NCBI GenBank assembly: GCA_905221605.1
Contig: CAJNDS010000258.1
Location: 718,092-782,091, forward strand
Direction: 5' to 3'
Length of the DNA stretch: 64,000 nucleotides
Origin: Symbiodinium natans
Lineage: Eukaryota > Sar > Dinophyceae > Suessiales > Symbiodiniaceae
In this document: in pieces, positions 9,974-20,152 of the stretch
How the letters are laid out: every line of letters starts with the position of its first letter
Numbering within the stretch: position 1 is the first letter of the stretch
Notes under the pieces: generated by a model
Databases searched by the model: none
What the model was told of the DNA's origin: nothing
What the model saw: only the letters and a program-made list of their open reading frames with translations
Translations under genes and position numbers: made by a program

Positions 9974-11627
9974 TCATCCTTTCTTGATCGTCTCCTTTGC
10001 GGCAGCCACCACCGCATCGAAGCTGGGGACATTGGCCGAGCTGCTGGAAGATGGGGCCTCCGATTCGGGAACCGTTGGCATGGAGGGCCCCGGAGCGGGG
10101 CGTGGCATCGCCTTTACCGCCGGCGGTGGCGGCGGAAGAACGAACGAGCGCTCCGAGCCCGTCTGTCCAAGACCCAGAAGAAGGCGGCCGATGGAATCCC
10201 CAGGCGGGGCTGTTGAAGCAGGAGAAGGTGGCTCCAGGAGCATATCCCCGTCGTCGTGGCCTTGAGTTGCAGCCGAAGTTCCCGGAACCATTGGTGGAGC
10301 TGGAGGATCTCGACCACCCATTCCTGCTTGCTTCACCATCGGTGGTGGCGCCGTCTCTGGCGTAGGGAGGCAAAGGGCCTCTTGGACTGAGATATTGTCC
10401 TCCCTGCACTTCAAACAAAATCTCAGCGCCTCTTCGGGGCCTTCGCCATGGAGGTCTTCGTCGGCCGAAACGGAGGTGGAGCTCGAATCGCTTGATGTAG
10501 ACCCACCAGGACCAGCACGGGCCTTCGGCTTCAACCTCCGGCGCGAATCTCGCGCGGCCCTGCGGGCATTGCTGGCCTCCTTCGACCGCAATGCAGCATC
10601 TGTTCGAAGCCTCAAACTCGTAGTGAGCTCGCCCCACGCGACACGTTCGTCGCGATACCGCGTAAAGCGCGGTCCCTCGAAGAGACGCGGCTCGTGAAGG
10701 GCCAACAACGGGCATTCCCCCGCCTTTGCATTGATAAAGGCGCGCAAGCAGATGAGGAGCCGCTGAAGATACCCCATTGCGCTTATGGAGCATTCGCGCT
10801 CTCGGCGGTCGTTGCGCCCTCCAGCGCCCTTGGTAGCGACGCCCAGCCTGTCCATGGCTGACAGGACGTCGTGGGGCCTCAGCCCCCATTCGAAGAGGCC
10901 TTTGCCTTGGAGAAGAAGATGGAGGCGCTCCTCTGCAGCCAAGTCTTGATCCACAGTGGAGGTGGCCACCTCCCGAAATCTTTTGGGACGGCGACCTTCT
11001 TCTTGCACAGGTTCGGGAAGTACCTGTGGTGGATGTGGACCTTCCGGAAACCGCGGAAGCACCGAGTGCCACGGAGTCGGGGCTGCATATTCGCTGGGAC
11101 GAACCAACGTAGCAGACCCACCAAAGATCTGGCGAGTAATCGCCGGAGACCCCAGATGCTGCGCCACATAGGCCTCGCCTATGGTCCCGGCCATGGCGAG
11201 GGAATCGTAAATGGCACTCGGGTCTGCTGGGGGCCCATAATAATGGGAAAGCTGGGGCATTGGTTCCCCAGGCCCGGGGTACAAATGGACCCCAAGCTCG
11301 GCAGCCTCCGCAATCCTCCTCCTCATATCGAAAAGCAAAGCATGATGCAAGGCGGTCAGGCGTTGTCCCGGAATGGATGGTGGCTGCGTGGTGTCCACCG
11401 GAGTAATCCTCGGCACATCGGAATCTCCAATATCCACGGGGGTCCGCCGCAATGGGGCGCCAATGCCCCCAATTCTCGGAGTCGGTAGGCGAAGGCTCCT
11501 GGACCGTCGCCATTGGCTCCTGGACCGTTGCCTCCTCCGGCGACGGGCCCACCATTGGCGAAACACTCGCCTCTCCACCAACTGGGTCCTCTATCGCAGG
11601 CCCAGAGGTTTGGGAGCCACCCATCAT
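9974..11627 (-). CDS. Unknown 535-codon ORF nested between copia protease and integrase
   Basis: A clean open frame from 11581 to the stop at 9974. Its upstream 50 codons, starting at ATG 11627, appear to lie in the neighbouring frame, so one small indel near 11460 is likely. The protein starts with a Pro/Glu-rich region, has a predicted helical core around H-H-A-L-L-F-D-M-R-R-R, a long basic Ala/Arg-rich helix, a Ser-rich linker, and a Pro-rich tail ending in K-E-T-I-K-K-G. No motif of a known enzyme was recognised. The flanks (9300-9970 and 11630-11970) are unusually rich in CTCAAGC/CAAGC. It may be a Gag-like protein of another retroelement inserted in the same direction, or a sequence acquired by the copia element. 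Confidence 0.45.
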
Positions 11628-11969
11628 GGAGCGGATTGCTGCTTTCCGAGCAACAAAAGCAAAAGGCTACTAGAACCAAAACACTCAAAGCTCCGGATCT
11701 GTTCCTTCGTGCACCTCCGAAAGGCGCTCCAATCCCTTGCATAAGCGAAAAACACCCCATGAAAAACATGACGCACACACGCAAAGCAAGCTCCAAAGCA
11801 TGTATGTTCCCAAGGTTCCAAAGCAACATGCTCAAGCAATTCAATCCAAGCTCAAAAATCAAGCGCAAGCTCAAGCCAAACATGTCATGCTGCTTCCTAA
11901 TCAAATTCAAGCCACACATGTCATGCTGTTTCCTAAGATCTTTGTCGAAAACAAGCTCTTCTTGAGGAC

Positions 11970-12960
11970 TTTCGGGATTGAAGATCTCAGACCTAAACCC
12001 TCGAAGGAGAAACGAAAACGGAGTTGAAGACAAAGCGTGTCGGCCACACTGCTCATCATCGAGCTCATCGACCTTATGCAGGCTCTTTCCTCCTTTCTTC
12101 AAGATGCTCCTGGGAGCGGTCCGCTGTCCTGAGAGGATAGGAACCTCAGATCCTGGCACAACGGCGTCCTTCAGTGAATCAAGTTCCATGTCTTTAGGCC
12201 CTTCCGCCCCTTTCTTGGAGGAGGCTTTAGACTTCTTTCCCCCACTAAACGCCCACCAGGCCCGATTGTGACCAACCAACTTGATACTCTTCTTGTTCCC
12301 TTTGTACATTCGGGACCCCGTTTTGGACAGATAGGTCTTCCAACCCAATTCCGCCCCACACCATGGAGAGAGGACGTTAAACCCGACATCAGCCACCAAC
12401 ACCTCCCCGACTCTCAGAAGAACATCACCGAAGTAGACTTCGATATCGACCACAGACGAAACGTCGATCGAACCTCCAGAGGCGTTGAACAGACTGGCTG
12501 CCTTGTCATGTGTCTTCACCACACGAAATCCTGAGATAAACTGGTTGGAAACTATGTGGCACGTAGCCCCACTATCAACCAACCAAACATCCCTCGGGCT
12601 AACCCCTAGGTGCGAGCACATCTGAGAGAGGTTTCCTCTTTGAGAAAACTTCGAGCCTAAGGCCCCCATTGAATCTCCAACTACGGTGCCTACCGGCTTC
12701 ACCTCTTCAGGCGCGTTCAGAACACGAGGAGGAAGAGAAGGTTCGGCCGAAGCTTCCCGCACTCCAGAAAAACCCAAAGCCATCAAGGTGGCTTCCCCAG
12801 AGTCTGCTTCCGATTCGGGCTCACCCAAGTAACGGCCTTTCCCTTTTCCTTTCTTCTTCTTCGACTTCTCCTTGCCCTTTCCGCGTGTCCCCTTGCTCGC
12901 TCCGAGGAGTTCCACCTCCCCGCGGCGTTCCTCCACCTTTGGGAGTTCCCCCACCTTTGG
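11970..12960 (-). pseudogene. Copia aspartic protease region
   Basis: The minus-strand frame carries a Lys/Gly-rich tract, an acidic segment, then W-L-V-D-S-G-A-T-C-H at about 12550-12590. This is the active-site motif of retroviral-type aspartic proteases of copia elements, which cut the polyprotein. The frame runs on for about 150 residues and then loses similarity around 11970, close to the inserted ORF. It is one frame away from the Gag frame. Confidence 0.75.
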
Positions 12961-13865
12961 GGTTTCGGTCCCCTTTTCCTTTGTCCTTAGGCTTCTTTCG
13001 ATCCTTTCCATGGTCGCCCTTGCCTTTGTCCGGACTGCCACCACCACGGGCCTTCTCATCCCTTTGCTTCTGCCAGCATTTCTCGGCTTGGTGTCCCCGT
13101 TTCCCGCAGTAATCACACAAAGTGTCACTGAGGGATCGAGACGTTCCACCTGGAGCCTCACACAGTCGAAGCTGTTCTTCGTAGTACTTCAGACTGCTGC
13201 ACAATGAGTTCCAGTCGTTGCTCTTCCCATGCAAGACAACGTATTGACGAAGCTCGGTATTCACCGCTTGCAAAAGGATACTGCACCGATCAGCCTCTGA
13301 CAGAAGAAGTTCAGGGAAATTCGACAGCTTTGCCTCAGACCGAGAAAACTCATCTTCAAGGTGCCTAATGAGGTCAGTAGGCCGCCGAATATGTTGGCAC
13401 GTGTGCTGCAACTTCAAACACTGGTCACGCACAAAGACGGCTTCCATGCGGGACACTATGCTGTACTGCTGTGTGATGGTGCGAATGGCCTCGTACCCAC
13501 AGGCACTCAAAGCCTGTCGCTTCGAGCACGAGCGTAGCAACTCCAGACCCCTTTCCCACTTTGCCAGGGCTTGGGTCAGGTAGTAAAACAGCTTAGCGCT
13601 CCGCGCTGCAACTTCCACACTGAGATCCTTCTGGAGTATCTCGTGTTTCACCTTCACACACAGCTGAAGCTCCCGAACGAAAGACTCGTCCTGCAAAGCC
13701 AACCACGAGCTCAAAGTCTCCACATAGCCATGCCATGTTTCCACTTCTCGCATGCGTCCTTTGCTCATGCCTTGATGCTCCAGCAATGGCAAAGGCGGTC
13801 GGTACTTCTCCGCTCGGTTCTGAAGAGTGGACCCACCACTAAAAAAAGTAGACGAAGACGACCTC
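12821..13865 (-). pseudogene. Copia Gag with CCHC zinc knuckle
   Basis: The frame shows the Gag core (W-H-G-Y and S-S-W-L-A-L-Q-D-E, shared with the copy at 29541-30103), a zinc knuckle C-D-Y-C-G-K-R-G-H-Q-A-E-K-C at about 13070-13125, and a Lys/Gly tail with three G-G-G-T-P repeats. Gag would form the particle and bind RNA. The N terminus is absent here; the missing part is found in opposite orientation at 14900-15417. The open frame extends to 14035 only because A11 sequence happens to be open. Confidence 0.75.
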
Positions 13866-14590
13866 GTCGTCAAGGACAGATAACGGACCCGCATTGGCAA
13901 AGGGATGGTACAGGTCAGACTCCCCAAAGCAAAGGAAAGACGTGCGTGTGCCCCATGGTGGTCAGCCAGTGGGAACTTAACAGCAAGAACAATCCAGGTA
14001 AGACCGGCCCAGGGCACTCCATGGTGGTCAGCCAATGGAGCAGCTCCGAGCGAAAGATTCTCCTCTCACCCTGGCTTGCAGCTGCGCCCATCTAGACAGA
14101 TGTCCGCGCACAAGCACAGTTTCATCAGACAGCCAAAGGGAAGGCCACACACGCAGCCCGAAAGCTGGCCGGGGTCTCCGAGACTGCAATCTGGTCGGCA
14201 ATGGTCCCTCCAGGGTCCAAGCCAATAAGGTACGTCGGCAAGGAGATGTGAGGGCTCACATCACTTGGGCAGCCTGCAAGAGCGCTAAGATCTCCGTGGT
14301 ATGCACAGCTTTCGTCCAGGCGACACCGTCAGGTTGCATAGGCGGGCACAGGCCAAGCACAGGCGATGATGGCCCTCTTGAAGGCCGTCGGAAGTTGCCG
14401 TGGTGGTACCCTGGCGCGTCCAGAAAGAAGGACTTTTGGAGTTTCCACCACCTGAGCTCCGCCTGCCTTCACCGAAGCCAGACGTGAGAAGCTTGAAGGC
14501 CAAATTACTCCACAGGTGTTCGATGGCTCCTGGCCAGGGCAGCAGGTGCATATTCCGCCATCAGGATCCCGTACCTCCCTTGTGAGTGCC
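13866..14590 (-). pseudogene. Hydrolase-like unit of the A11 family, minus sense
   Basis: It matches the unit at 27687-28344 in reverse and contains the paired 20-mer at 13953 and 14019. The elbow-equivalent reads G-L-D-P-G-G, so this copy differs from the others. A 105-bp insertion with a 10-bp duplication interrupts it at 14387. Its 3' edge at 13865 coincides with the place where, in intact copies, the 3' untranslated region starts. Confidence 0.6.
14387..14501. repeat. 105-bp insertion flanked by a 10-bp target duplication
   Basis: CTTGAAGGCC occurs at 14377-14386 and again at 14492-14501. The other copies of the unit (for example near 3470 and 27810 in reverse) have it once and continue directly into the same sequence. 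The inserted 105 bp has no evident terminal inverted repeats and no second copy in this window. Confidence 0.65.
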
Positions 14591-15417
14591 TTTACAGTTG
14601 ACAGGATGTCTTGCACATGTGGCATGAACCACGAGTTTGCATTGCATGAGTTGAGAGCTGTGCTTGAACCGTTTGTTTGGTGTTAGCAGAAACAGGCATG
14701 GACATAGCATGTTTGGAGCTTGGCTTAAAAGTGTTTCTTGCTTTGAGCTTGACGGGAGATGCTTGGAGTGTGCATGATGAGCAAAGGGGGTTCGGTGCTT
14801 CCTGAGGTCGCGTAGTTGTCTGGCCTGCTTGACCAAACAGCAAAGCCTCTTCACACCGGCAGAGCACTTTTTCACTCCACGCTTGAGCCAAAACACCAGA
14901 GGTGTTCGGCAAGTCTCTCGCAGAGTCAGCGCAGCTTCACTTTCGTGAATTCCATCTCAACTTTGTTAAACAAAGGAGGAACACATGCAAACGTCCTAAC
15001 GCTTCTCAGGACTTCAGTGCTGGGGTCGGCGGCCAAGGTTTAAAGAGCAAACTCAGAGCAACACGCACTTCTTCAAGGATGCTCCAAAAGCATCTCGAGT
15101 GCTTCTCTGAGTCCCCTCCAGCAACTCCTGCTCAAGCGCAGGCTTCACCCGCGGGCAGTCAGGCAGGGGGAACCTTGCCCACAGCCAGCGGTGGAGGAAC
15201 CGAGACTGGGTTTCAAGCCATCGTGTTGGAAATGCCACGTTAGCAGAACCAGTCTATACTCAACAGAACCAGCAGTTGATAGCTGCTCTCATGAGACGCA
15301 TGGACTTGGAGGAGAAGCGCCGAAACGAGGCCGAGAAGGCAGCGGAGACTGCTAAGTTGGTTGCTGAAGCTGCAGCTAAAGCCAAGACTGGCGACCCTTT
15401 TCGGGACCTGGTGCCAC
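14591..15417 (+). pseudogene. Copia leader and Gag N terminus, plus sense
   Basis: The first 300 bp are T/G-rich with GCTTGAGC-like strings and hold no clear gene. From about 14900 a coding signal appears. It ends in a coiled-coil-like stretch (M-D-L-E-E-K-R-R-N-E-A-E then repeated A/K/E) and D-P-F at 15390-15417. The same order, Ala/Glu-rich helix then D-P-F, precedes the Gag core in the copy at 29700-29760. The frame passes into A11 3' sequence at 15417. One stop near 15241 breaks the frame. It is taken as the missing N terminus of the minus-strand Gag. Confidence 0.5.
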
Positions 15418-15788
15418 AGCAGCGACGTACGGGATCCTGACTATCGAGTGATGACCTTGGTTCGAGCCGAATGATGTCGCACCAGTAGCTACATGATGGT
15501 GGTTTTGAGAATCTGGCAGTGTCGCATTTTGCGACTCCCCGCATGCTCTGTGCTGTATTGCACCGGGACTTCTTCAACGACGACTTCGAGTACTGAGTGC
15601 GTGGGGACACAGTAGTTCAGCGCTTTTGCTCGTTTTGTTGCTTCTGTTTCTTTGTTTGGTGGGTTGGCTGTGTGGTGTTTTTGGTGGTTTGCGCGCGCTG
15701 ACTTCGTTTCACCCGTTACGTCGAGCCCAACAAGACCGGCCTACTGTGCTACTGATGTAGTAAAGGGGCGTCAGTCCAAAAAAAAAAA
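15418..15788 (+). mobile_element. 3' end of an A11-family retroposon
   Basis: From TACGGGATCCTGAC to the 11-A tail at 15778-15788 this is about 95% identical by eye to 28355-28718. Just before the tail lies a potential hairpin: GCTAC and GTAG(T) around the loop TGAT, enclosed by GCCT and AGGC. No coding sequence of the family is directly upstream; the copia Gag N terminus is. A second A11 element seems to begin immediately after the tail. Confidence 0.75.
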
Positions 15789-15839
15789 GTTGACTGGTCC
15801 GCCTAACACATGGAGTCTTGTAGCTTTTAGAACCTTCCT

Positions 15840-16243
15840 TTGAAACACATTGCGGCTCTGAAACGCTTCTTCAGCGCTTTTACCACCGCCTGCTCCTCTG
15901 GCCCCACTCATGGTGTCTGTGTTTTCGTCACATGTCGGGCCTCCGGTTTCCTGTTCAACAGCGAGGCAGGCTTTGCCCGGGCCACCTCCTCCTTCACTAG
16001 GGGGTTGGGGCCGCTGGTCTTTGTTGCGCCGCATTACTCCGATGGAATAGGCGCATGCTTCCAAATGGCGGCTTGTGCCACGGGGGACTCCTTGATTGCT
16101 CCGATTACCTGCGCACACAAGCCAGCCTGTGGAGCATGGATGGCCCTGGCATTGCAATGGAGTCGCACAAGCAAGCCTTCAGGGAACGGAAGGTGGCAAG
16201 CATTGTGTTGCCTGTTGAGCGCAAGGTTGGGCTGGACCTCTTC
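15840..16243 (+). pseudogene. 5' part of the large A11 ORF, split by the copia insertion
   Basis: Coding composition starts near 15840 (Phe/Ala/Cys-rich, then P-H-Y-S-D-G-I-G-A) and changes frame near 16090. The last segment ends in V-G-L-D-L-F at 16243, exactly where the LTR begins. Joining 16243 to 23154 keeps the frame open. No family was recognised. Confidence 0.45.
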
Positions 16244-16389
16244 TGACAACTTTTGCAGTTACCCTGAAACACCTCAAGAGCAGTGTTTTCCTTTGGTGCT
16301 TTGAAGAGACAGTACACGCCGTCAGGCTCAACTTGAGAAGGAAAAGTGTGTGAATGTAGGGGTGTGTGTGTTTGCCCCGAGTGTGTTGT
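16244..16389 (+). repeat. 5' LTR of the copia element (146 bp)
   Basis: It starts TGACAAC and ends GTGTTGT, giving imperfect inverted termini (ACAAC and GTTGT). It matches 23015-23149 throughout except for three substitutions and 11 extra bases (TTTTCCTTTGG-like) near 16286. At 146 bp it is short for a copia LTR. The end lacks the usual CA dinucleotide. Confidence 0.9.
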
Positions 16390-16405
16390 GGTAGTGGAGC
16401 TTGTG
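16388..16405 (+). promoter_or_regulatory. Probable primer-binding site
   Basis: TGGTAGTGGAGC directly follows, or overlaps by one or two bases, the LTR end. It differs at a few positions from the TGGTATCAGAGC site that pairs with initiator methionine tRNA in many copia elements. It would prime minus-strand cDNA synthesis. Confidence 0.55.
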
Positions 16406-16642
16406 AACCGATTCCTGTGGTCTCGGGGAGGCTCCTTAGTAGGTGCAGACTGGACCCGATCTGCAAGAGTAGCTGTGGTAGGCGGAGACAAGCCTTCATA
16501 GTTTTCCTCGTGTGATTGCTGGCGTGCAGCCGGCTGCTAGCTGCTGTCGACTGGCCTTTGACCAGCCCGTGATCGTGCTCGAGGGTGCGATTCTGAAGGA
16601 AAAGAAGAAGAAAGAAGGAGAAAGAAAGAAGAGCCTTGGGCC

Positions 16643-19600
16643 ATGGAGAGCCAAGGGCACCCAACCTCTCCGCAAGGTGGCGGAGCATCGCCCAGCGCTT
16701 CAGGAACGGCTACGGCTTTAGATCCTACAGTGGTGCTGAGTCAGTTGGCCACGGCAGTGGCCCAGCTTGCTAGCGTGAACCAGCCAAAGCCCAATACCTG
16801 GTCTGAAAGCAAGTATGTGAAGGCCCCAGAGATCTTCGCGCCGAAAAGCCTCGATGAAGAATTGAGCCAGTGGAGTGAATGGAGCTTTACCTTTAAACAA
16901 TGGATGTACATCCAAGAAGAGGAGTATCGCAATGAATTTCAGAAGTGCGAGACTGCAGACAGCTTCGTGAGCTTTGAGTCGTATGCCCCCGAAACGAAGG
17001 CTAGAAGTATCAGACTGTATGCCATTTTGGCAACATATTTGAGACAGAGGCCCCTTCGCATTCTTCGTAGTGTGGAGAACCGCGACGGTTACAGAGTGTG
17101 GAGAACCCTTTCAGACGAATTGCAACCACAGTCACGACCCAGAGCACTTGCACTAGCTCAGGCTCTTGTCCGGTTCCCTGCGTATAAGGAGGGTGGCTCA
17201 CTATTGGACTACACGTTAGCCTTTGAGAGGTTAGTACAAGAGTACGACAAAGTGGCTGCAGCTCCATATGACGACAACCTTAAGATCAGCACCCTCCTCA
17301 GTGGCCTGCCAGGAGATGTCAAGAAGTACTTGCAGCTCAACCTGGACGAGACAATGACCTACGAGAAGATGCGCACGGGGTCTTCGGAACATTTGCTTCG
17401 TTCAGTTGGGATTGAGAAAGATGCAAAGTATCTAGAATCTGGGGGTCCTACGCCGATGGATGTTGATAGGGTGGAGCAAGGCAAGGACAGAAGCAACAAA
17501 GGCGAAAAGGGCAGAAAGGGCAAGGACAAGGGCAAGGGCAAGTATCATTACCAGCAACATGGCAACAAAGGCTGGGGCAGCTATGGGGACAAAGGCTCTG
17601 GCAAGCAGTGGGGAAAGAACAACAAGGGCAAGGACAAGAGTGGGAAGAATGGAAAGAAAGGCAAGGACAAGGACAAAGGCAAGGGCAAGCTTGGTCCATG
17701 CTACACGTGTGGGCGAATGGGACACATTGCAGCTGATTGTCGTGCCGGAGTGCGTCAAGTGCAAGAGAGTGAGAGCAGTACCTCAGTTCCTTCGTCTAGC
17801 GCGTCAACAGCTTCGTCGAATGCCTCAACAACCTCAAGTGCCCGAACAATACCCCAAGTTCGCCGTTTGGAGTTGCACACTATGCCCGTGATTGAAGAGA
17901 TTGAAGCAGAAAGTGAGTTCCTGATCTACACTCCGCCAAGTGCCCCAACATGTCAGTACTATGACCTCTCTGGCCAGGATAGCGAGAACGAGAACTTCAG
18001 CGAGATCCGGATGGTCACCTTGGAGAGCGAGGCTTTAGAGGAGACAGAGCCCGAGCTAGCATCTACGAGCACGTTGATGTTTGACATTCACAGTCCACGC
18101 AGTTCTGATGGTGAAGATTGTGGTCATGTGCGTGTAGTGCGTGAGCAAATGGTAGGCTATCAGGAGGTGATCCTAGACAGCGGTGCTGATGTGACAGTGC
18201 TGCCCATGAACATGAGTGAAGCTGGAGAGGAGAGTGGGAGTGTTGCAAACATTAGAGACGCCCAAGGTAACACTATCGCGTCGAGCAGTACGAGACGGAA
18301 TGTGATCTTTGAGATGGAGGGCCTAGATGGCAAGAAGATCTACTTCAAGGATAGAGCGGTCATTGGGAACGTTCGGCAACCACTGATGTGCGTAGGCAAG
18401 TTGTTTCAGAATGATTGGTCAGTGCAGCGAGATTCAAGTGGCAGTCATGTAATGGCACGAGGAAACCAAGGGTTCGCAGTGCACTGGGCCAGAAACTCCT
18501 TAGCGACACGTTGCAAGATCTACAGAATCGAGTCTGGAGATGATGCGAGCTCGAATGTTCGGATGATTGTTGAGATCCCTGAAAACCTTGAGCGACTCTC
18601 AGCCACACCTGGGTGGAAGCTGAGGCGAGATGGACAGCCAATGCATGTGAGCATGTCCAGTGATTGCACAGTAAACCCAGGCAGATCGTATCCGAGTCAC
18701 ATCTGGCCATTCCGAAGTACGTTGGTGCACAAGGGTGAGAGAAAGTATGAGGTTTTCGAGAGTGGCGAAATCTGGGAAGGCAGAGAGGTTTTGCAGACTT
18801 ATGGCCCCAAAGTGAAGATGATCACGCTGCTGTCCCAGAACCCTGTAGATCCCGAGACACTTGGAGCTGTTCAATCGGAACTCGCTCGTCCACAAGTTCG
18901 AGGTCAAGCGAGAGAAGCTGAAGCGCCAGAAGAAGCTAGAGAAGAGAGATGTGAGCGACCAATGGAAGTAGAAGTGGGTGCATCCCAGGCACTTGGTCTT
19001 GCAGAGAGTGGTCCACCTGATGGGCCTGAGGAGCGAGCCGAACATCCTGCTGAGGCAGATGTGCTTCCGAGGGAAACTGGGGAAGAGAAGTTGGTCATTA
19101 ATGGGATCGAGGTCTTCGAAACTTCATCTTTGAGAACATTGCGGGCAGCGTGCCAGTACATGCGCATAAGCAAGAGTGGTGGTAAAGGAGTGCTATGGGC
19201 AAGGCTGCAAGCAGAGATTGCAGATTCTCGAATCAAGGCGGCAGTCCAGGCGTCCGATGCGATGTTGACAGAGTATGCTAGACAGCCTCAAGTGGAACCT
19301 CAAGCGGCGCTGCCTGATCAAGCCACCATAGACCTTCATGAAATAACCCACTTCCCTCGAGCATCTTGGTGCTCAGCGTGCTTGTCATCAAGAAGCAGGG
19401 AGGACAACCACCCGGGAGCCGAGACGAAGGAGAGAGGCGTGATACACGTCGACTTCATGTTTGGTAGAACAGAAACGCCGGGCAGTGATGAAGAGCATGC
19501 GATGTCAACACACATGGTGGTAGTGGATGAGCAGACGAACTTCTGTCTTTGTGTACCAGTAGAATCCAAAGCGGCTCATGACTTGAAGAATGCGACTGAA

Positions 19601-20152
19601 GAAGTGGTGAAGCTAGGAGCGGTGCTGGGACATTCAGAGCTAGTGATCCGAGGTGACAGCGAGCCAGCCATGATCCAGTTCCTCAAGACCGTGAGTGCGA
19701 GCAGATCGAGGCTGGGATTGGGAACTAAGATCGAAGTGGCACCTCCGGATTCACAGCTGCACCATGGGTTGAAAGCTGAGCGCTTCATTACCATAGTGAG
19801 ATCGATGGGAAAGTGTTTGTTGGCTTCGATAGAAGAAAAGACAGGATGGAAGGTGACTTCGAACCACCCTCTGTTCTATTGGGCCTTTCGTCACGGTGCG
19901 TTCCTGTATTCCAGATTTCATGTTCTTCGTTGCGGCCAGACCCCGTTTGAACTCCTCCATGGTAGAGCGTATGCTGGGAAGTTGTGCCCGTTTGGCGCAA
20001 CAGTGTTTGCCCAAATCCTTCCGAAAACGAATGCCAAAGCAATGCGTGTGGTTGGGAAAGTCTTCCATGGGAAACTTAAACCTGGTGGCGGATCAGCATG
20101 GAGTACACTATGCAAGGTCGGTACGGAGGGGTTCCACAACGTATGTGACTGA
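16643..20152 (+). CDS. Copia polyprotein part 1: Gag, protease, integrase
   Basis: The ATG at 16643 sits in CCATGG after a purine-rich leader (16598-16633). The order is a Gag core, a Lys/Gly-rich tract (17460-17690), a zinc knuckle C-Y-T-C-G-R-M-G-H-I-A-A-D-C at about 17699-17740, an acidic linker, and a protease motif L-D-S-G-A-D at about 18172. Integrase follows, with its zinc-binding region at 19331-19385 (H-E-I-T-H, C-S-A-C), first D in H-V-D-F-M at about 19448, second D in R-G-D-S-E at about 19648, and E in K-A-E-R-F at about 19770. The frame ends at 20152, but the natural protein appears to pass into the next frame near 20065-20085. Gag and pol are in one frame here, unlike the minus-strand relative. 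It packages, matures and integrates the element. Confidence 0.85.
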   Translation: MESQGHPTSPQGGGASPSASGTATALDPTVVLSQLATAVAQLASVNQPKPNTWSESKYVKAPEIFAPKSLDEELSQWSEWSFTFKQWMYIQEEEYRNEFQKCETADSFVSFESYAPETKARSIRLYAILATYLRQRPLRILRSVENRDGYRVWRTLSDELQPQSRPRALALAQALVRFPAYKEGGSLLDYTLAFERLVQEYDKVAAAPYDDNLKISTLLSGLPGDVKKYLQLNLDETMTYEKMRTGSSEHLLRSVGIEKDAKYLESGGPTPMDVDRVEQGKDRSNKGEKGRKGKDKGKGKYHYQQHGNKGWGSYGDKGSGKQWGKNNKGKDKSGKNGKKGKDKDKGKGKLGPCYTCGRMGHIAADCRAGVRQVQESESSTSVPSSSASTASSNASTTSSARTIPQVRRLELHTMPVIEEIEAESEFLIYTPPSAPTCQYYDLSGQDSENENFSEIRMVTLESEALEETEPELASTSTLMFDIHSPRSSDGEDCGHVRVVREQMVGYQEVILDSGADVTVLPMNMSEAGEESGSVANIRDAQGNTIASSSTRRNVIFEMEGLDGKKIYFKDRAVIGNVRQPLMCVGKLFQNDWSVQRDSSGSHVMARGNQGFAVHWARNSLATRCKIYRIESGDDASSNVRMIVEIPENLERLSATPGWKLRRDGQPMHVSMSSDCTVNPGRSYPSHIWPFRSTLVHKGERKYEVFESGEIWEGREVLQTYGPKVKMITLLSQNPVDPETLGAVQSELARPQVRGQAREAEAPEEAREERCERPMEVEVGASQALGLAESGPPDGPEERAEHPAEADVLPRETGEEKLVINGIEVFETSSLRTLRAACQYMRISKSGGKGVLWARLQAEIADSRIKAAVQASDAMLTEYARQPQVEPQAALPDQATIDLHEITHFPRASWCSACLSSRSREDNHPGAETKERGVIHVDFMFGRTETPGSDEEHAMSTHMVVVDEQTNFCLCVPVESKAAHDLKNATEEVVKLGAVLGHSELVIRGDSEPAMIQFLKTVSASRSRLGLGTKIEVAPPDSQLHHGLKAERFITIVRSMGKCLLASIEEKTGWKVTSNHPLFYWAFRHGAFLYSRFHVLRCGQTPFELLHGRAYAGKLCPFGATVFAQILPKTNAKAMRVVGKVFHGKLKPGGGSAWSTLCKVGTEGFHNVCD

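Larger units (their letters stand above)
7641..13865 (-). mobile_element. Degenerate Ty1/copia retrotransposon lacking RT, RNase H and LTRs
   Basis: Reading from high to low coordinates, the order is Gag with a zinc knuckle, protease, an inserted unrelated frame, integrase and an acidic linker: the Ty1/copia order. The element stops at about 7641, just where the reverse transcriptase should begin, and passes into an A11 fragment. At 13865 it joins an A11 hydrolase-like unit. No LTR was found at either end. The frame changes between Gag and protease and again around the inserted ORF. It is non-functional in this form. Confidence 0.75.
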
